Below, in pieces: positions 1-8,905 of a DNA stretch of 64,000 nucleotides. The position numbers and the translations under genes were made by a program. The stretch covers positions 1-64,000 of the forward strand of contig DAOTTX010000158.1 in NCBI GenBank assembly GCA_034437515.1, given 5' to 3'. Positions within the stretch are counted from its first letter, which is position 1, and each line of letters begins with the position of its first letter. Origin of the DNA: DAOTTX01 sp034437515 (GTDB lineage Bacteria; Chloroflexota; Anaerolineae; Aggregatilineales; Phototrophicaceae). Below the pieces are notes generated by a model. That model was not told the origin of the DNA. It saw only the letters and a list, made by a program, of their open reading frames with translations, and made no database searches.

Positions 1-675
1 AAAGCCGCCATCCTGGAAAACCTGAAGATGCTGCAACATGCCGATATGGTACGCAATCTGGAAACCAGCTACGCGGCGAAGGAAGGCGAAATTGCCCGAT
101 TGCAATCCGAACTGGCTGAGCTGGAATCAGGCAAACGGGAGACACACACGCTGCTCGACTCGCGTCCGGTGCTGGACATGATTATCGCTCGTTGGGAGGA
201 TGTGCCCCGCGACAAGCAACGCGAGTTGTTCGAGGCGCTGGCAACGCACATCACCTGCAATCCGATTAATGAGGTGCAGCGCGAAGCCACCGTCCACTGG
301 CGCGATGGAACAACGACATCGCATGTGTTTCGCTGGGGCGATGGCACCCGCTTTCACTGGTCACAGGCTGAGCTTGAGAAGCTGCGCCAGATGGTCGATA
401 GTGCCCGTCCACAATGGGAGATTCTGCGTGAGTTCCCACATTGGAAGTGGAGCGGCATCACTAACCGCTACGCGCAGCACTTCACTGAAGATCGCCGCTT
501 CGTTCCCCACTATAAAGGTGAGAAGAAGTATCCCTATCGTGCCACCTGGTACGATACCGAGGAGTATCAGCAGGAGCAGGCTGCACTTGCTGGTTTAGCG
601 GCGAGTAGCATGTCTCCTCGACGCCAGTATGATGCAGTACAAAACTCCCTCGTTTGCCGTCGAGTGTGCCGCTGA
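1..675 (+). CDS. Serine recombinase-like protein, 3' part only
   Basis: The frame is open from the first base, so the gene starts before the window; 224 residues are visible. The first ~45 residues are Glu/Leu/Arg-rich and look like the coiled coil of large serine recombinases. They are followed by the family-like phrase WEDVPRDKQRELFEAL and a Trp/His/Arg-rich C-terminal part with a basic HYKGEKKYPYR patch. The catalytic N-terminal domain lies outside the window. The last ~15 residues, after about base 625, are read antisense through a DUF3224 gene, so the native C-terminus probably ended near 620-630 and this end was acquired at a junction. Family assignment rests on the C-terminal half only and is moderate. 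Confidence 0.6.
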   Translation, partial: KAAILENLKMLQHADMVRNLETSYAAKEGEIARLQSELAELESGKRETHTLLDSRPVLDMIIARWEDVPRDKQRELFEALATHITCNPINEVQREATVHWRDGTTTSHVFRWGDGTRFHWSQAELEKLRQMVDSARPQWEILREFPHWKWSGITNRYAQHFTEDRRFVPHYKGEKKYPYRATWYDTEEYQQEQAALAGLAASSMSPRRQYDAVQNSLVCRRVCR

Positions 676-874
676 TGTGTTCCAGGCCGGTGAAGGTGGT
701 CGGCTGGCCTTCGCCGCTATAATACATCAGATATTCGAGTGTGCATTCGCCTTCGATGTCGCCCTCGTAAGCATAGGCCACATGGCAGCGGGTGAGCTTA
801 CGTCCGTCTTGTAACGCTTCGATGGTTTCTTCTTCCCACGTTTTGATAGCGAAGGTCGCGTTTGCAGTTGGCAT
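620..874 (-). pseudogene. DUF3224 family protein, truncated at C-terminus
   Basis: The start is ATG at 874, with GAGGG about 9 bases upstream. The first ~84 residues read as a DUF3224 protein, a small beta-barrel family of unknown function, including GDIEGE, EYLMYY and GSFVLHHTG. The family normally continues for ~45 more residues, with a second GxGxGxL glycine-rich strand. Here the similarity stops at about base 625 and the frame continues as unrelated sequence to 482, antisense to the recombinase tail. The simplest reading is that integration or deletion next to the recombinase removed the 3' third of the gene. Family recognition is from memory of the motif pattern. Confidence 0.6.
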
Positions 875-1077
875 GTGTGTATCCCTCAACCATGACTTGA
901 ACAATAGGATCACTTTACATCGCCATCACGCAAACGTATTGTAAAAACGCGCCAAATTGGAACTTTTGTGCTATCCTAGAGTTATCACCATGTCGTGCGA
1001 CGATAGAACGTTATCTCGTACCCGCAGTGAATACAGAAATCCAATCTCTCTAATCTTGGCGTCTTGGCGGTCGAATT

Positions 1078-1887
1078 ATGCAAACAGGACATGAACACAC
1101 ACGCGGCATTCTCCATCCCCACGCAGGGCGGCAGCAGTTTGACTTGCAACGCTACCCACCCGCGCCCGATCTCGCGTTCTTCGTCGAACGCTATTGGCGC
1201 ATCCAATGGGATTTAGACACGCCCTACACCCAGCGGACGCTGCCCTATCCCTGCGTCAATCTGGTCATCGAGGCGGGACGTTCCGGTGTGTTCGGTGTGG
1301 ATACGGGCAAGTTCGCCCGCACGCTTGCCGGTTCAGGATGCGTGTTCGGGGTAAAGTTCAAACCCGGCGGCTTCTATCCGTTCATAAAGCAGTCAGTCGC
1401 CGAAATGACCGACCATGTACACTCACTTAACGACGTCTTTGGTGAACCAGGCAATCGAGTCGAAGCGGCGATACTACACTGCGACAGCGACACCGAACGC
1501 ATCACCCAGATCGAGTCATTTTTACGAGAGCGCACCCCGACCCCGGACGACAACATCGTCTTGATTAACCGGATCGTTGATTGTATCGTCGCCGAGCCAC
1601 AGCTTACCCTTGTCGATCATTTGACAGAACGCTTCGGCCTGAGCAAACGCAGCTTGCAACGCTTGTTTAGCGCCTATGTCGGTGTCAGTCCAAAGTGGGT
1701 GATCCAACGTTATCGCCTGCACGAATCCGCCGAACGCCTCGCCATCGGGGAGCCGGTCGATTGGACGGCGTTGGCGCTCGACCTCGGCTATTTCGACCAG
1801 GCGCATTTCATCAAGGACTTCAAAGCGATGATCGGCATGACCCCGGCGGCTTATGCCCGTTCAATCACGCTTGATCGCTCGATGTGA
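1078..1887 (+). CDS. AraC family transcriptional regulator
   Basis: 269 residues. The C-terminal ~100 residues form an AraC/XylS double helix-turn-helix: LTERFGLSKRSLQRLFSAYVGVSPKWVIQRYRLHESAERLA, then WTALALDLGYFDQAHFIKDFKAMIGMTPAAYAR (described here in two parts). The N-terminal ~150 residues resemble the sensor domain found in many bacterial AraC proteins that read RYPPAPDLAFFVERYWRIQW. The ligand is unknown. It is transcribed toward the potA 3' end and stands alone. The ATG at 1078 has no strong ribosome-binding site. Control of a neighbour is possible but not shown. Confidence 0.85.
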   Translation: MQTGHEHTRGILHPHAGRQQFDLQRYPPAPDLAFFVERYWRIQWDLDTPYTQRTLPYPCVNLVIEAGRSGVFGVDTGKFARTLAGSGCVFGVKFKPGGFYPFIKQSVAEMTDHVHSLNDVFGEPGNRVEAAILHCDSDTERITQIESFLRERTPTPDDNIVLINRIVDCIVAEPQLTLVDHLTERFGLSKRSLQRLFSAYVGVSPKWVIQRYRLHESAERLAIGEPVDWTALALDLGYFDQAHFIKDFKAMIGMTPAAYARSITLDRSM

Positions 1888-1997
1888 CTGAGCGCGGCCT
1901 CAAGAGCAATTCACCCGCCACGAATGTGTGTTTATGCTCGCGGCACGCTCTATTCGCTTTCGGAAGTTGAAAGTCGGAAGCGACTCGCTGACAACAA

Positions 1998-3119
1998 TCA
2001 ATCCATCAACACGCGGGCGTTGTCACGCTTCCAGAACACACGAACAGGCTGGTCGAGCTTGAACGCCATCGCATCCTGATAATCGGTGTTCTGTGTACGC
2101 ACGGTCAACGCGGTGCTATCGTAAATCCGCACCACATAGCGTGTGTCCGTGCCGATGTAATGCGCCTGTTGGATCTGCCCTTCGAGGCAAGTTGTCTGGT
2201 CATCATCCGGCAGTGAGTCATCGAGGCTGCGTAGTAAAATCCGCTCCGGGCGAATCGCCAGCGTGACCTGCTGTCCCGGCTGTAATTCGTCACTGCTTAA
2301 CACCGCGTCGGCATGGGTACCGTTGCCGATCCGCATGGTGCCGCACTTGCCATTACGTGAGACCAGCGTCCCCGCGATGAAGTTCGTCTCACCGATGAAA
2401 TCCGCAACGAAGCGCGTGCGCGGCGACTCGTAAATCTCCTCCGGTCGTCCGATTTGCAGCACATCACCCTCGCTCATCACCGCGATGCGGTTCGCCATCG
2501 TCAGGGCTTCTTCCTGATCGTGCGTGACGTAGATAAACGTGATCCCTAGCTGCTGCTGCATCACCTTGAGTTCAAACTGCATCGCCCGGCGTAGCTTGAG
2601 GTCAAGTGCGCCCAGCGGCTCATCGAGCAGCAACACACTCGGACGGTTCACTAACGCCCGCGCCAACGCCACCCGTTGCTGCTGACCGCCGGAAAGCTCA
2701 CGCGGTTTGCGCTTGCTTACACCGGGGAGCTGCACCAGTTCTAAGGCTTCGCTAGCGCGGCGTTCGGCTTCTTTGCGCGGTACATCCGCCATCTTGAGGC
2801 CGAACATCACATTTTGCAGCACGGTCATATGCGGGAACAGCGCGTAATCCTGAAACACCGTGTTCACCGGGCGATGATAAGACGGAATACCCTGCATCGC
2901 TTCACCGTCGATTAAAATTTTGCCCTCGGCCGGCTGCTCAAACCCGGCGATCAAGCGGAGTGTGGTCGTCTTGCCGCAGCCACTCGGCCCCAGCAGCGCG
3001 AAAAACTCGCCTTCGTAGATTTTCATTGATACGTCGTTGACCGCCCGGACGCTACTATCACCGCCGCGACCGTCGAATGTTTTCACCACGCCTTGCAGTT
3101 GAACTTTGATCTCACTCAT
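1998..3119 (-). CDS. potA: Spermidine/putrescine ABC transporter ATPase PotA
   Basis: 373 residues from ATG 3119. Cytoplasmic ATPase that powers polyamine import. Walker A GPSGCGKT is at about 44-51, the Q-loop Gln at about 90, signature LSGGQ at 142-146, Walker B VLLLDEP at about 162-168 and the H-loop His at about 200. The remaining ~150 residues fit the TOBE-type regulatory domain of PotA/CysA-like ATPases. It is last in the operon order potB-potC-potD-potA and is separated from potD by a ~260-base spacer carrying a GC-rich hairpin element. A TTG-type upstream start at 3188 would add 23 unlikely residues. The polyamine specificity is inferred from the neighbouring PotD. Confidence 0.9.
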   Translation of the reverse strand: MSEIKVQLQGVVKTFDGRGGDSSVRAVNDVSMKIYEGEFFALLGPSGCGKTTTLRLIAGFEQPAEGKILIDGEAMQGIPSYHRPVNTVFQDYALFPHMTVLQNVMFGLKMADVPRKEAERRASEALELVQLPGVSKRKPRELSGGQQQRVALARALVNRPSVLLLDEPLGALDLKLRRAMQFELKVMQQQLGITFIYVTHDQEEALTMANRIAVMSEGDVLQIGRPEEIYESPRTRFVADFIGETNFIAGTLVSRNGKCGTMRIGNGTHADAVLSSDELQPGQQVTLAIRPERILLRSLDDSLPDDDQTTCLEGQIQQAHYIGTDTRYVVRIYDSTALTVRTQNTDYQDAMAFKLDQPVRVFWKRDNARVLMD

Positions 3120-3188
3120 GCTTGTGTGTTGTGATCCTATTGCTCGATGTTTGATGACTTTGATGATACTGAAAACGACTGACGACAT

Positions 3189-3340
3189 CCCAGGCAGAAT
3201 TGCACAGAATACAGAACCCCACCCCCGCCCTGAGCACGTCGCGCTGATGCCGCCCCCATAGCGTGCGACATCGTCGCACAGCGGATTGCGGGAGTTGGCC
3301 CGACGCAGTCGGGGACGGAGGGAGGGTTAAGCACGGGCGT
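3189..3340. repeat. GC-rich intergenic hairpin element, copy 1
   Basis: The spacer between potD and potA contains two perfect tri-loop hairpins: GTGCGAC-atc-GTCGCAC at 3263-3279 and CCCGAC-gca-GTCGGG at 3299-3313. The stretch GGAGTTGGC, hairpin, GACGGAGGGAGGG aligns with GGGGTTGGC, hairpin, GACGGGGGTGAGGGAG at 16491-16526, in the same orientation. It is a dispersed non-coding repeat, possibly a bidirectional terminator or a mobile miniature element. Confidence 0.55.
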
Positions 3341-3385
3341 GTGTTATCGCGTTAAATTAGCAACTGTCGATCTCCACACAGCCTT

Positions 3386-4489
3386 CTATGCACCACCCAG
3401 GATCAAGATTTCTTCCCAGGCGTTGTTATAGTTTTCCTCGGCATCGCCGATATCTTGCAGGAAGAACAGGTTATCGAGCGAGTCCTCGCTGGGGAAGATC
3501 GCCGTACTGTTGAGCAGGGCTTCGTCGATGACGCCGGTTTCAACAGAGGCTTCGTTCGGTGTGGCGTAGACCGCATCGTTGACGATCAACGCGCTGACGA
3601 CCGGGTCATGGATGTAGTCCATAAAGACCAGCGCCAACTCTGGGTTCGGCGCATCTTCGAGCAGCACCATCGTGCCCAGGTCTACCACAGACCCTTCTTC
3701 AGGGATCACGTAGGCGAAATCATCGCATTCGCAATCCTGGATGATCTGGAACACGTCGCCGTTGTATTCCAGCGCGATGTCTACCTCACCGCGTTGCAGC
3801 AGCGCCTGTCCGTCATCCCCGGCGATGGCCACCACGTTGTCGGAGTTTTCCAGCAGAAAGTCACGCGCTTCGGCGATTTCGTCTTCATCGGTGGAGTTCG
3901 GCGGATAGCCTAGCAGTTGCAGTCCAATGCCGATAGTCGAGCGCGAGTCGTCAACCCACGCGACACGCCCGTCAAATTCGAACACATCATCCCAACTGGT
4001 GATGCCATCTTCGACCGCGTTCACATCATAGGCGACACCGAACGTCCCCCACAGATACGGCACGGAGTACTCTTGATCGGGGTCAAAGGACTGGTTGAGC
4101 CAGCGTTCCGCGATGTTCTCAAAGTTCGGGATGGCTTCGACGTCGATCTGTTGGATCAACCCGTCACGCGCCATGATTGCAACCGCGTAGTCACTGGGGA
4201 ACGCGATATCATAACCGGGGTTGCCCTGTCGCAGACGAGCGATCAGCGACTCGTTGCTGTCGTAGACGTCGTAGTTGACGGTCACGTCGCACAGTTCTTC
4301 AAATGTGGAAACGGTCGTTTCTCCGATGTAGGTCGCCCAATTGTAAACACTCAGCGTATGCCCCTCGAAGCCTTCAGGACACGTCCATTCGATCTCCGGG
4401 TCTTCAGCCGATTCTTCCGTCGCCTCTTGCGCGACGGTGACGCCGGTCACCATCAACAAAAGCAATATCAGAATAATCAATTTACGCAT
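3386..4489 (-). CDS. potD: Polyamine-binding periplasmic/lipid-side protein PotD
   Basis: 367 residues. Substrate-binding subunit of the polyamine importer. Residues 1-20 are a classical signal peptide (basic MRK, Leu/Ile-rich core, cut near VAQ-EA). The mature protein shows the PotD/PotF fold phrases YNWATYIGETT, IAFPSDYAVAIMARDGLI and SVPYLWGTFGVAYD, and lacks a lipobox Cys. The start ATG 4489 is preceded by GAGGAG at good spacing. It lies 29 bases downstream of potC. Whether it prefers spermidine or putrescine cannot be read from the sequence. Confidence 0.9.
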   Translation of the reverse strand: MRKLIILILLLLMVTGVTVAQEATEESAEDPEIEWTCPEGFEGHTLSVYNWATYIGETTVSTFEELCDVTVNYDVYDSNESLIARLRQGNPGYDIAFPSDYAVAIMARDGLIQQIDVEAIPNFENIAERWLNQSFDPDQEYSVPYLWGTFGVAYDVNAVEDGITSWDDVFEFDGRVAWVDDSRSTIGIGLQLLGYPPNSTDEDEIAEARDFLLENSDNVVAIAGDDGQALLQRGEVDIALEYNGDVFQIIQDCECDDFAYVIPEEGSVVDLGTMVLLEDAPNPELALVFMDYIHDPVVSALIVNDAVYATPNEASVETGVIDEALLNSTAIFPSEDSLDNLFFLQDIGDAEENYNNAWEEILILGGA

Positions 4490-4518
4490 GTTTTTCTCCT
4501 CAACTTGTCTTGTGTGAA

Positions 4519-5451
4519 TTATGTTTGGCTGAAACTGCGTCTTTGCAGTATCAGAGAAACACCGATTAGGAAGGTTGATGCAACCAGCATCAACGTGGAA
4601 ATCGCGTTGATTTCCGGGGTCACGGCGGTTTTGAGCATACCATACACAAAAATCGGCAGTGTCGTCGTGCCGACGCCGTTGTTAAAGAACGTCACCACAT
4701 AATCATCCAGCGACAGCGTGAACGCCAGCAACGCCCCCGCAATGATACCGGGGATAATCTGCGGAAAGGTAATGTGCCAGAAAGCCTGCCAGCCGTTCGC
4801 GCCCAGGTCACGGGCGGCTTCTTCCAACCGGGGATTCATCCCCGCCAGCCTCGCCCGCACCACCACCGCCACGTAAGAGATGTTAAACACCACATGCGCG
4901 ATGATAATCGTGGTAAAGCCGAAATTTGCTTGCGCGCCGCTGATGCGCTCCAGGTAGTCAAAGACGATCATGAAGAACATCGCCAGCGAAATCCCCTGCG
5001 TAATTTCCGGGATGACGATCGGCAACAGCAACACCCCATCGAACAACTTTTTACCGGGGAACGTACCGCGTGCCAGACTCAGCGCGACCATCGTTCCGAT
5101 CACTGTGGCGATGAATGTCGCGCTCAAACTGACGATTAAACTGTTCTTGACCGAATCCAGCATTAACGCGGTGGAAAAACGTGCTTCCGTCCCGGCGATG
5201 TCGTTGAAGATGTTCTCGTACCAATCGAACGTGAAGCCCTGCCACTCATTGACGAAACGCGAGTCATTGAACGAAAAGAACACCAACATGATGATCGGTG
5301 CCCACAGAAAGGCAAACCCCAACACAGAGAACGCCACAAAACCGGCGTTACCGACATTGTGCAAGAACACCGCCCGCCGCGCCCGTGCCATGATAGTGGG
5401 TCGTGCCGCTTCGGTTTGCGGTGCCGGTTGCTCGTAAACGTCATTGGACAT
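4519..5451 (-). CDS. potC: Polyamine ABC transporter permease PotC
   Basis: 310 residues from ATG 5451, chosen because GGGGAGAGGG lies just upstream; it overlaps the potB stop by 11 bases. There are six predicted membrane segments after a ~40-residue cytoplasmic N-terminus. The EAA loop EAARDLGANGWQAFWHITFP, followed by IIPGIIAG, contacts PotA. The order matches the usual potBC pair, so coupled translation is likely. Confidence 0.92.
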   Translation of the reverse strand: MSNDVYEQPAPQTEAARPTIMARARRAVFLHNVGNAGFVAFSVLGFAFLWAPIIMLVFFSFNDSRFVNEWQGFTFDWYENIFNDIAGTEARFSTALMLDSVKNSLIVSLSATFIATVIGTMVALSLARGTFPGKKLFDGVLLLPIVIPEITQGISLAMFFMIVFDYLERISGAQANFGFTTIIIAHVVFNISYVAVVVRARLAGMNPRLEEAARDLGANGWQAFWHITFPQIIPGIIAGALLAFTLSLDDYVVTFFNNGVGTTTLPIFVYGMLKTAVTPEINAISTLMLVASTFLIGVSLILQRRSFSQT

Positions 5452-6310
5452 CGGCTTGCCCTCTCCCCGCAAAACGAATGTAGATCAACAGCGAGATCAT
5501 CACCATGCTCATCACGACGATGGAAAGCGCGGAGCCAAGCGGTTGGTTAGCCGTGCGCGTAAACTGCCCGTGAATCAAGTTGCCGATCATCAGACCATCG
5601 CGCCCGCCGAGCATATCTGGCGTGACGAACGCCCCAATCGACGGGATGAACACCAGAATACACCCGGCAATCACCCCCGGCATGGTCAACGGGAGCAAAA
5701 TGCGCCAGAAGATATGCCAGTCGTTCGCGCCCAGGTCGCGGGCCGCTTCCACAAACCGGAAGTCGAACCGCTCCACCGACGCATAGATCGGCAATACCAT
5801 AAACGGCAAAAAGCCATAGACCAGGCCAATCAACACTGCAAACTCCGTCAGTAAGACCTCCAGCGGCGCGTTGATGAGACCAAGTTCCAATAGCACACCG
5901 TTGATCGTCCCTTCTGTGCCGAGCAGCACCCGCCAGGCATACGTCCGCACCAGGAAATTCGTCCAGAACGGCAGAATGACGAAAAACAACGCTAACTGTC
6001 GCACGGACGCACGGCGGCGCGTCTTGATGAAAAACGCCATCGGATAACCGACGACCAGACAAACGACAGTAGTGATTAGGGCAATCCGCACAGAACGGAT
6101 GAGGATGCCATCAAAGAGGTTGAAAATACGTTCGTAGTGTTCCAGGGTAAAAGGCAATTCGCCCATGCCGCCGGTGCCGCGTGTCATAAAACTGACGCCG
6201 AACACCAACGCGAGAGGTAACAGGAAGAATAAAGTCAGCCACAGAATCGCCGGCAATGCCAGCAGTAAACCGTTGTGCTTGCGTAGTTGTGCGTTCAACC
6301 AGGACGCCAC
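5441..6310 (-). CDS. potB: Polyamine ABC transporter permease PotB
   Basis: 289 residues, start GTG 6310. Six membrane segments and an EAA loop reading EAARDLGANDWHIFWRILLP. It is first in the operon and forms the channel with PotC. The leading ATG at 6320 is out of frame, which supports the GTG. The 312-base gap upstream separates it from a divergent glycosyltransferase and must hold the operon promoter. Confidence 0.9.
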   Translation of the reverse strand: MASWLNAQLRKHNGLLLALPAILWLTLFFLLPLALVFGVSFMTRGTGGMGELPFTLEHYERIFNLFDGILIRSVRIALITTVVCLVVGYPMAFFIKTRRRASVRQLALFFVILPFWTNFLVRTYAWRVLLGTEGTINGVLLELGLINAPLEVLLTEFAVLIGLVYGFLPFMVLPIYASVERFDFRFVEAARDLGANDWHIFWRILLPLTMPGVIAGCILVFIPSIGAFVTPDMLGGRDGLMIGNLIHGQFTRTANQPLGSALSIVVMSMVMISLLIYIRFAGRGQADVQ

Positions 6311-6622
6311 GGCACACCATCCGCAACTGCGTCATAGAGCGTCATTGTGTCGATCAAAAAGGACAGCATCGTTGTTCCATTAAGCATCCGACGGGCACGT
6401 TATACAGATTAGGGTTAATATGGCATGAGTTTGTCGAACAATCAGCGATAGCTCACTTCCGTAACAGATAGCAATGCGACACTTGTTAGAGAAGCCCACA
6501 CTCGGCGATAACCTGCTGATCGTTGACGTTTAGAGGGCTAAACATCGCTGTTACCGAGCGAGTATATTATACGCGGACGTCGCGTAATTACCAGATAAAA
6601 CTTGGTTATTTGTAAAGGACAA
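6311..6622. other. Divergent intergenic region, potB / glycosyltransferase
   Basis: 312 bases with no credible gene. It is AT-richer than its flanks. A short inverted repeat GTTTAG-AGGG-CTAAAC lies at 6528-6543 and a TATATTAT stretch at 6563-6570 could be a -10 region for the plus-strand gene. A GTATAAC on the minus strand near 6400 could serve potB. None has a good -35 partner, so promoter positions remain unassigned. Confidence 0.35.
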
Positions 6623-6625
6623 ATG

Positions 6626-7822
6626 ATGCCCATTTTATATACCAGCACGGCCTACCCACCATCGATTGGCGGGGCACAATTACAACTTCATATGTTGGCG
6701 CAGCACATCCAGGCACACACACCCGTTGGCGTGCTTTACCAGTGGGACGAACACCGCACCGATTGGTTACGCGGCACGACGATCAACGCACCACCCGCTC
6801 GGAAAACACCCCCCGTCGATGGCGTACCCGTGTACCGCGTCACGTTGGGTCAAAAGCAGCGGCGGCAGGTACTGCCCTGGGTCTATCTCTATCCATTGTT
6901 GCAAGGCCCGGCAATTGATCGCATCTCACAGGCATTGTATGCACAAATCGAAGCGGCGATCCCGCAAGTGATCGAGCAACCGCCGCAGATCGTCCACAAT
7001 ACCCGCATCGGACGAGAATTCCTGACAGCGGCGTCACTGCGCTACGCCCGCCAGCATGACATCCCCTTCGTGCTGACCCCCAACCACCATCATCATTGGC
7101 GTGGCTGGTTTTACCGGCACTTTCTCGAACTCTACCAGCAAGCGGACGCGGTCATCGCCTACACACACTACGGACGTGATGAATTGATCGACCTGGGCTT
7201 ATCGCCCGACAAAGTGTATGTCATCGGTGCCGGGCCGATTCTCGCGGAAACGGGCGACGGTGAACGCTTCCGCAGCACCCATCAACTCGCCCCGGATGTC
7301 CCCGTTGTCTTGTTCCTCGGTCAGAAGTACGAATACAAACGCTTCGATCTGGTCTTAGAGGCTACGTCGCAGGTCTGGCAACAACACCCACGAACACATT
7401 TTATGTTCATCGGCCCGCGCACGGATTACTCACGGCGCGTCTTCAGCCGTTTCAGCGACCCACGCATCATCGAGGTTGATTCGGTCGATCTACAGACCAA
7501 GACCGACGCCCTCGCTGGTTGTGATCTGCTGTGCGTGCCATCGGAAAAAGAGAGTTTCGGCGGGGTGTATATCGAAGCCGCACATTTTCAAAAACCGGTC
7601 ATCGGTGGCAGCGCCCCGGCGGTGCGCGAGGTCATCAAAGACGGCGAAACCGGCTTCGTTGTCGGTAGCCGCATCCGTGAACTCGCCACGAAGATTAACA
7701 CGTTATTGAGTGACACGGCGATGAGTCGGTCATTCGGTGAAGCGAACGAACAGCACGCGCAGCAATATACATGGCCCGCCCTCACCGAACGCGCCCGCCT
7801 GCTCTACGCGGACTTACGTTGA
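6626..7822 (+). CDS. Glycosyltransferase, GT4 family
   Basis: 398 residues from ATG 6626, with AAAGGA six bases upstream; an adjacent ATG at 6623 and a TTG at 6602 are less likely. The N-terminus YTSTAYPPSIGGAQLQLHML is the GT4 acceptor-side Gly-rich turn. The C-terminal half carries FLGQKYEYKRFDLVLEA and ESFGGVYIEAAHFQKPVIG, the nucleotide-sugar E-x7-E motif. It is likely a cytoplasmic enzyme adding a sugar to a lipid-linked glycan. It is convergent with the next glycosyltransferase (9-base overlap). Donor and acceptor unknown. Confidence 0.85.
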   Translation: MPILYTSTAYPPSIGGAQLQLHMLAQHIQAHTPVGVLYQWDEHRTDWLRGTTINAPPARKTPPVDGVPVYRVTLGQKQRRQVLPWVYLYPLLQGPAIDRISQALYAQIEAAIPQVIEQPPQIVHNTRIGREFLTAASLRYARQHDIPFVLTPNHHHHWRGWFYRHFLELYQQADAVIAYTHYGRDELIDLGLSPDKVYVIGAGPILAETGDGERFRSTHQLAPDVPVVLFLGQKYEYKRFDLVLEATSQVWQQHPRTHFMFIGPRTDYSRRVFSRFSDPRIIEVDSVDLQTKTDALAGCDLLCVPSEKESFGGVYIEAAHFQKPVIGGSAPAVREVIKDGETGFVVGSRIRELATKINTLLSDTAMSRSFGEANEQHAQQYTWPALTERARLLYADLR

Positions 7823-8905
7823 TGCGACCTGCCGCCACACATCCACTACGGCCTGCGCGGTGTGTGTCCAATCAAAATCAGCGGCGCGGCGCAAGGCTTT
7901 ATGCCGCCATGTCAGGTTTACGCCCTCATCGTGGAGTAACCGTCCCAGCAACTCACGCAGCGCAGCAGGGTCATCCGGTGGAAAGTTCGGCGCGGCATCC
8001 CCGGCGATCTCACGCAGCACGGGGATGTCGGAGACGATGACCGGTGTACCGCACGCCATCGCCTCGACAACGGGCAAACCGAAGCCCTCGTAAAGCGACG
8101 GCTGCACCACCACTGACGCCAGCGTGTATAAACCGGGCAGGTCTTCGTCACGCACATAACCGATAAATTGCACATTAGCACCCATTCGCCGGGCAAGATC
8201 GGGAAGCTGCGCCTGTTCGTCGTTATGCGGCCTCCCGGTGATGACCAGCGTCGCATCGTTGACCTGACGAAAGGCTTCTAGCAATGTCGGTAAGTTCTTC
8301 GACCTGTGCCACGCCCCCACATACAGCACGAACTTACCATGCAATGAATACACCTTACGGATCGCGGCGAGAGCTGCCTCGTCCATCACCGGATGAAACC
8401 GCGCATCCACACCGGCGGAGACGTTATGCACTTCCGTTGCTGGCACACCAAAATAGCCGATGATCTTCTGCCGTGAAACCGCACTCGTGGTGATAATCGC
8501 CGCGGATCGCTCGGCAAAAATCGGCATCATCCGCCGCCCGTAAGTTCCCCAGAAGCGGTCGGTTTGCTGCGGTTGGTCAATGTACGCGAGGTCAAAAAAT
8601 GTCGAGACAAGCGGCACACCACGCACCAGCAACGGGTTAAAGAAGCTCAGCGAATGGAAGACATCAGGCCGCATCTGTTGCACACGACGTAGCGGCTTCA
8701 CTTGCGTCAGGTAAAAGTGTCCGGCGAAGTTTTGTCCGCGATCCCACAACGACCGCTGCCCGCTCATATGGGTACGGTGGGCGTAATCTTGCGGACTGAA
8801 AGCAAGGTCAAGTGCAGGCGGCAGATGGTCGATCAACGCCCGGCTAAAGCGCCCGATGCCCGTATTGTTCCGGTAGGCTTCGCTGGCCTCAATCAGCACT
8901 CGCAC
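7814..8905 (-). CDS. Glycosyltransferase, GT4 family (mannosyltransferase-like)
   Basis: About 363 residues if GTG 8905 starts translation (VRVLIEASEAYRNNTGIGRF). Longer starts to 8956 would overlap the upstream ABC ATPase gene heavily. Hallmarks are the N-terminal NNTGIGRFSR loop, VLYVGAWHRSKNLPTLLEAF, and the donor-site PSLYEGFGLPVVEAMACGTPV with both Glu residues. It overlaps the end of the exporter ATPase gene, implying one transcript with the wzm/wzt-like pair and a role in making the exported glycan. Confidence 0.85.
   Translation of the reverse strand: MRVLIEASEAYRNNTGIGRFSRALIDHLPPALDLAFSPQDYAHRTHMSGQRSLWDRGQNFAGHFYLTQVKPLRRVQQMRPDVFHSLSFFNPLLVRGVPLVSTFFDLAYIDQPQQTDRFWGTYGRRMMPIFAERSAAIITTSAVSRQKIIGYFGVPATEVHNVSAGVDARFHPVMDEAALAAIRKVYSLHGKFVLYVGAWHRSKNLPTLLEAFRQVNDATLVITGRPHNDEQAQLPDLARRMGANVQFIGYVRDEDLPGLYTLASVVVQPSLYEGFGLPVVEAMACGTPVIVSDIPVLREIAGDAAPNFPPDDPAALRELLGRLLHDEGVNLTWRHKALRRAADFDWTHTAQAVVDVWRQVAST

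Noticed and set aside
69..347. Minus-strand frames under the recombinase
   Set aside because: Codon use and composition are of a shadow frame, with no start signal.
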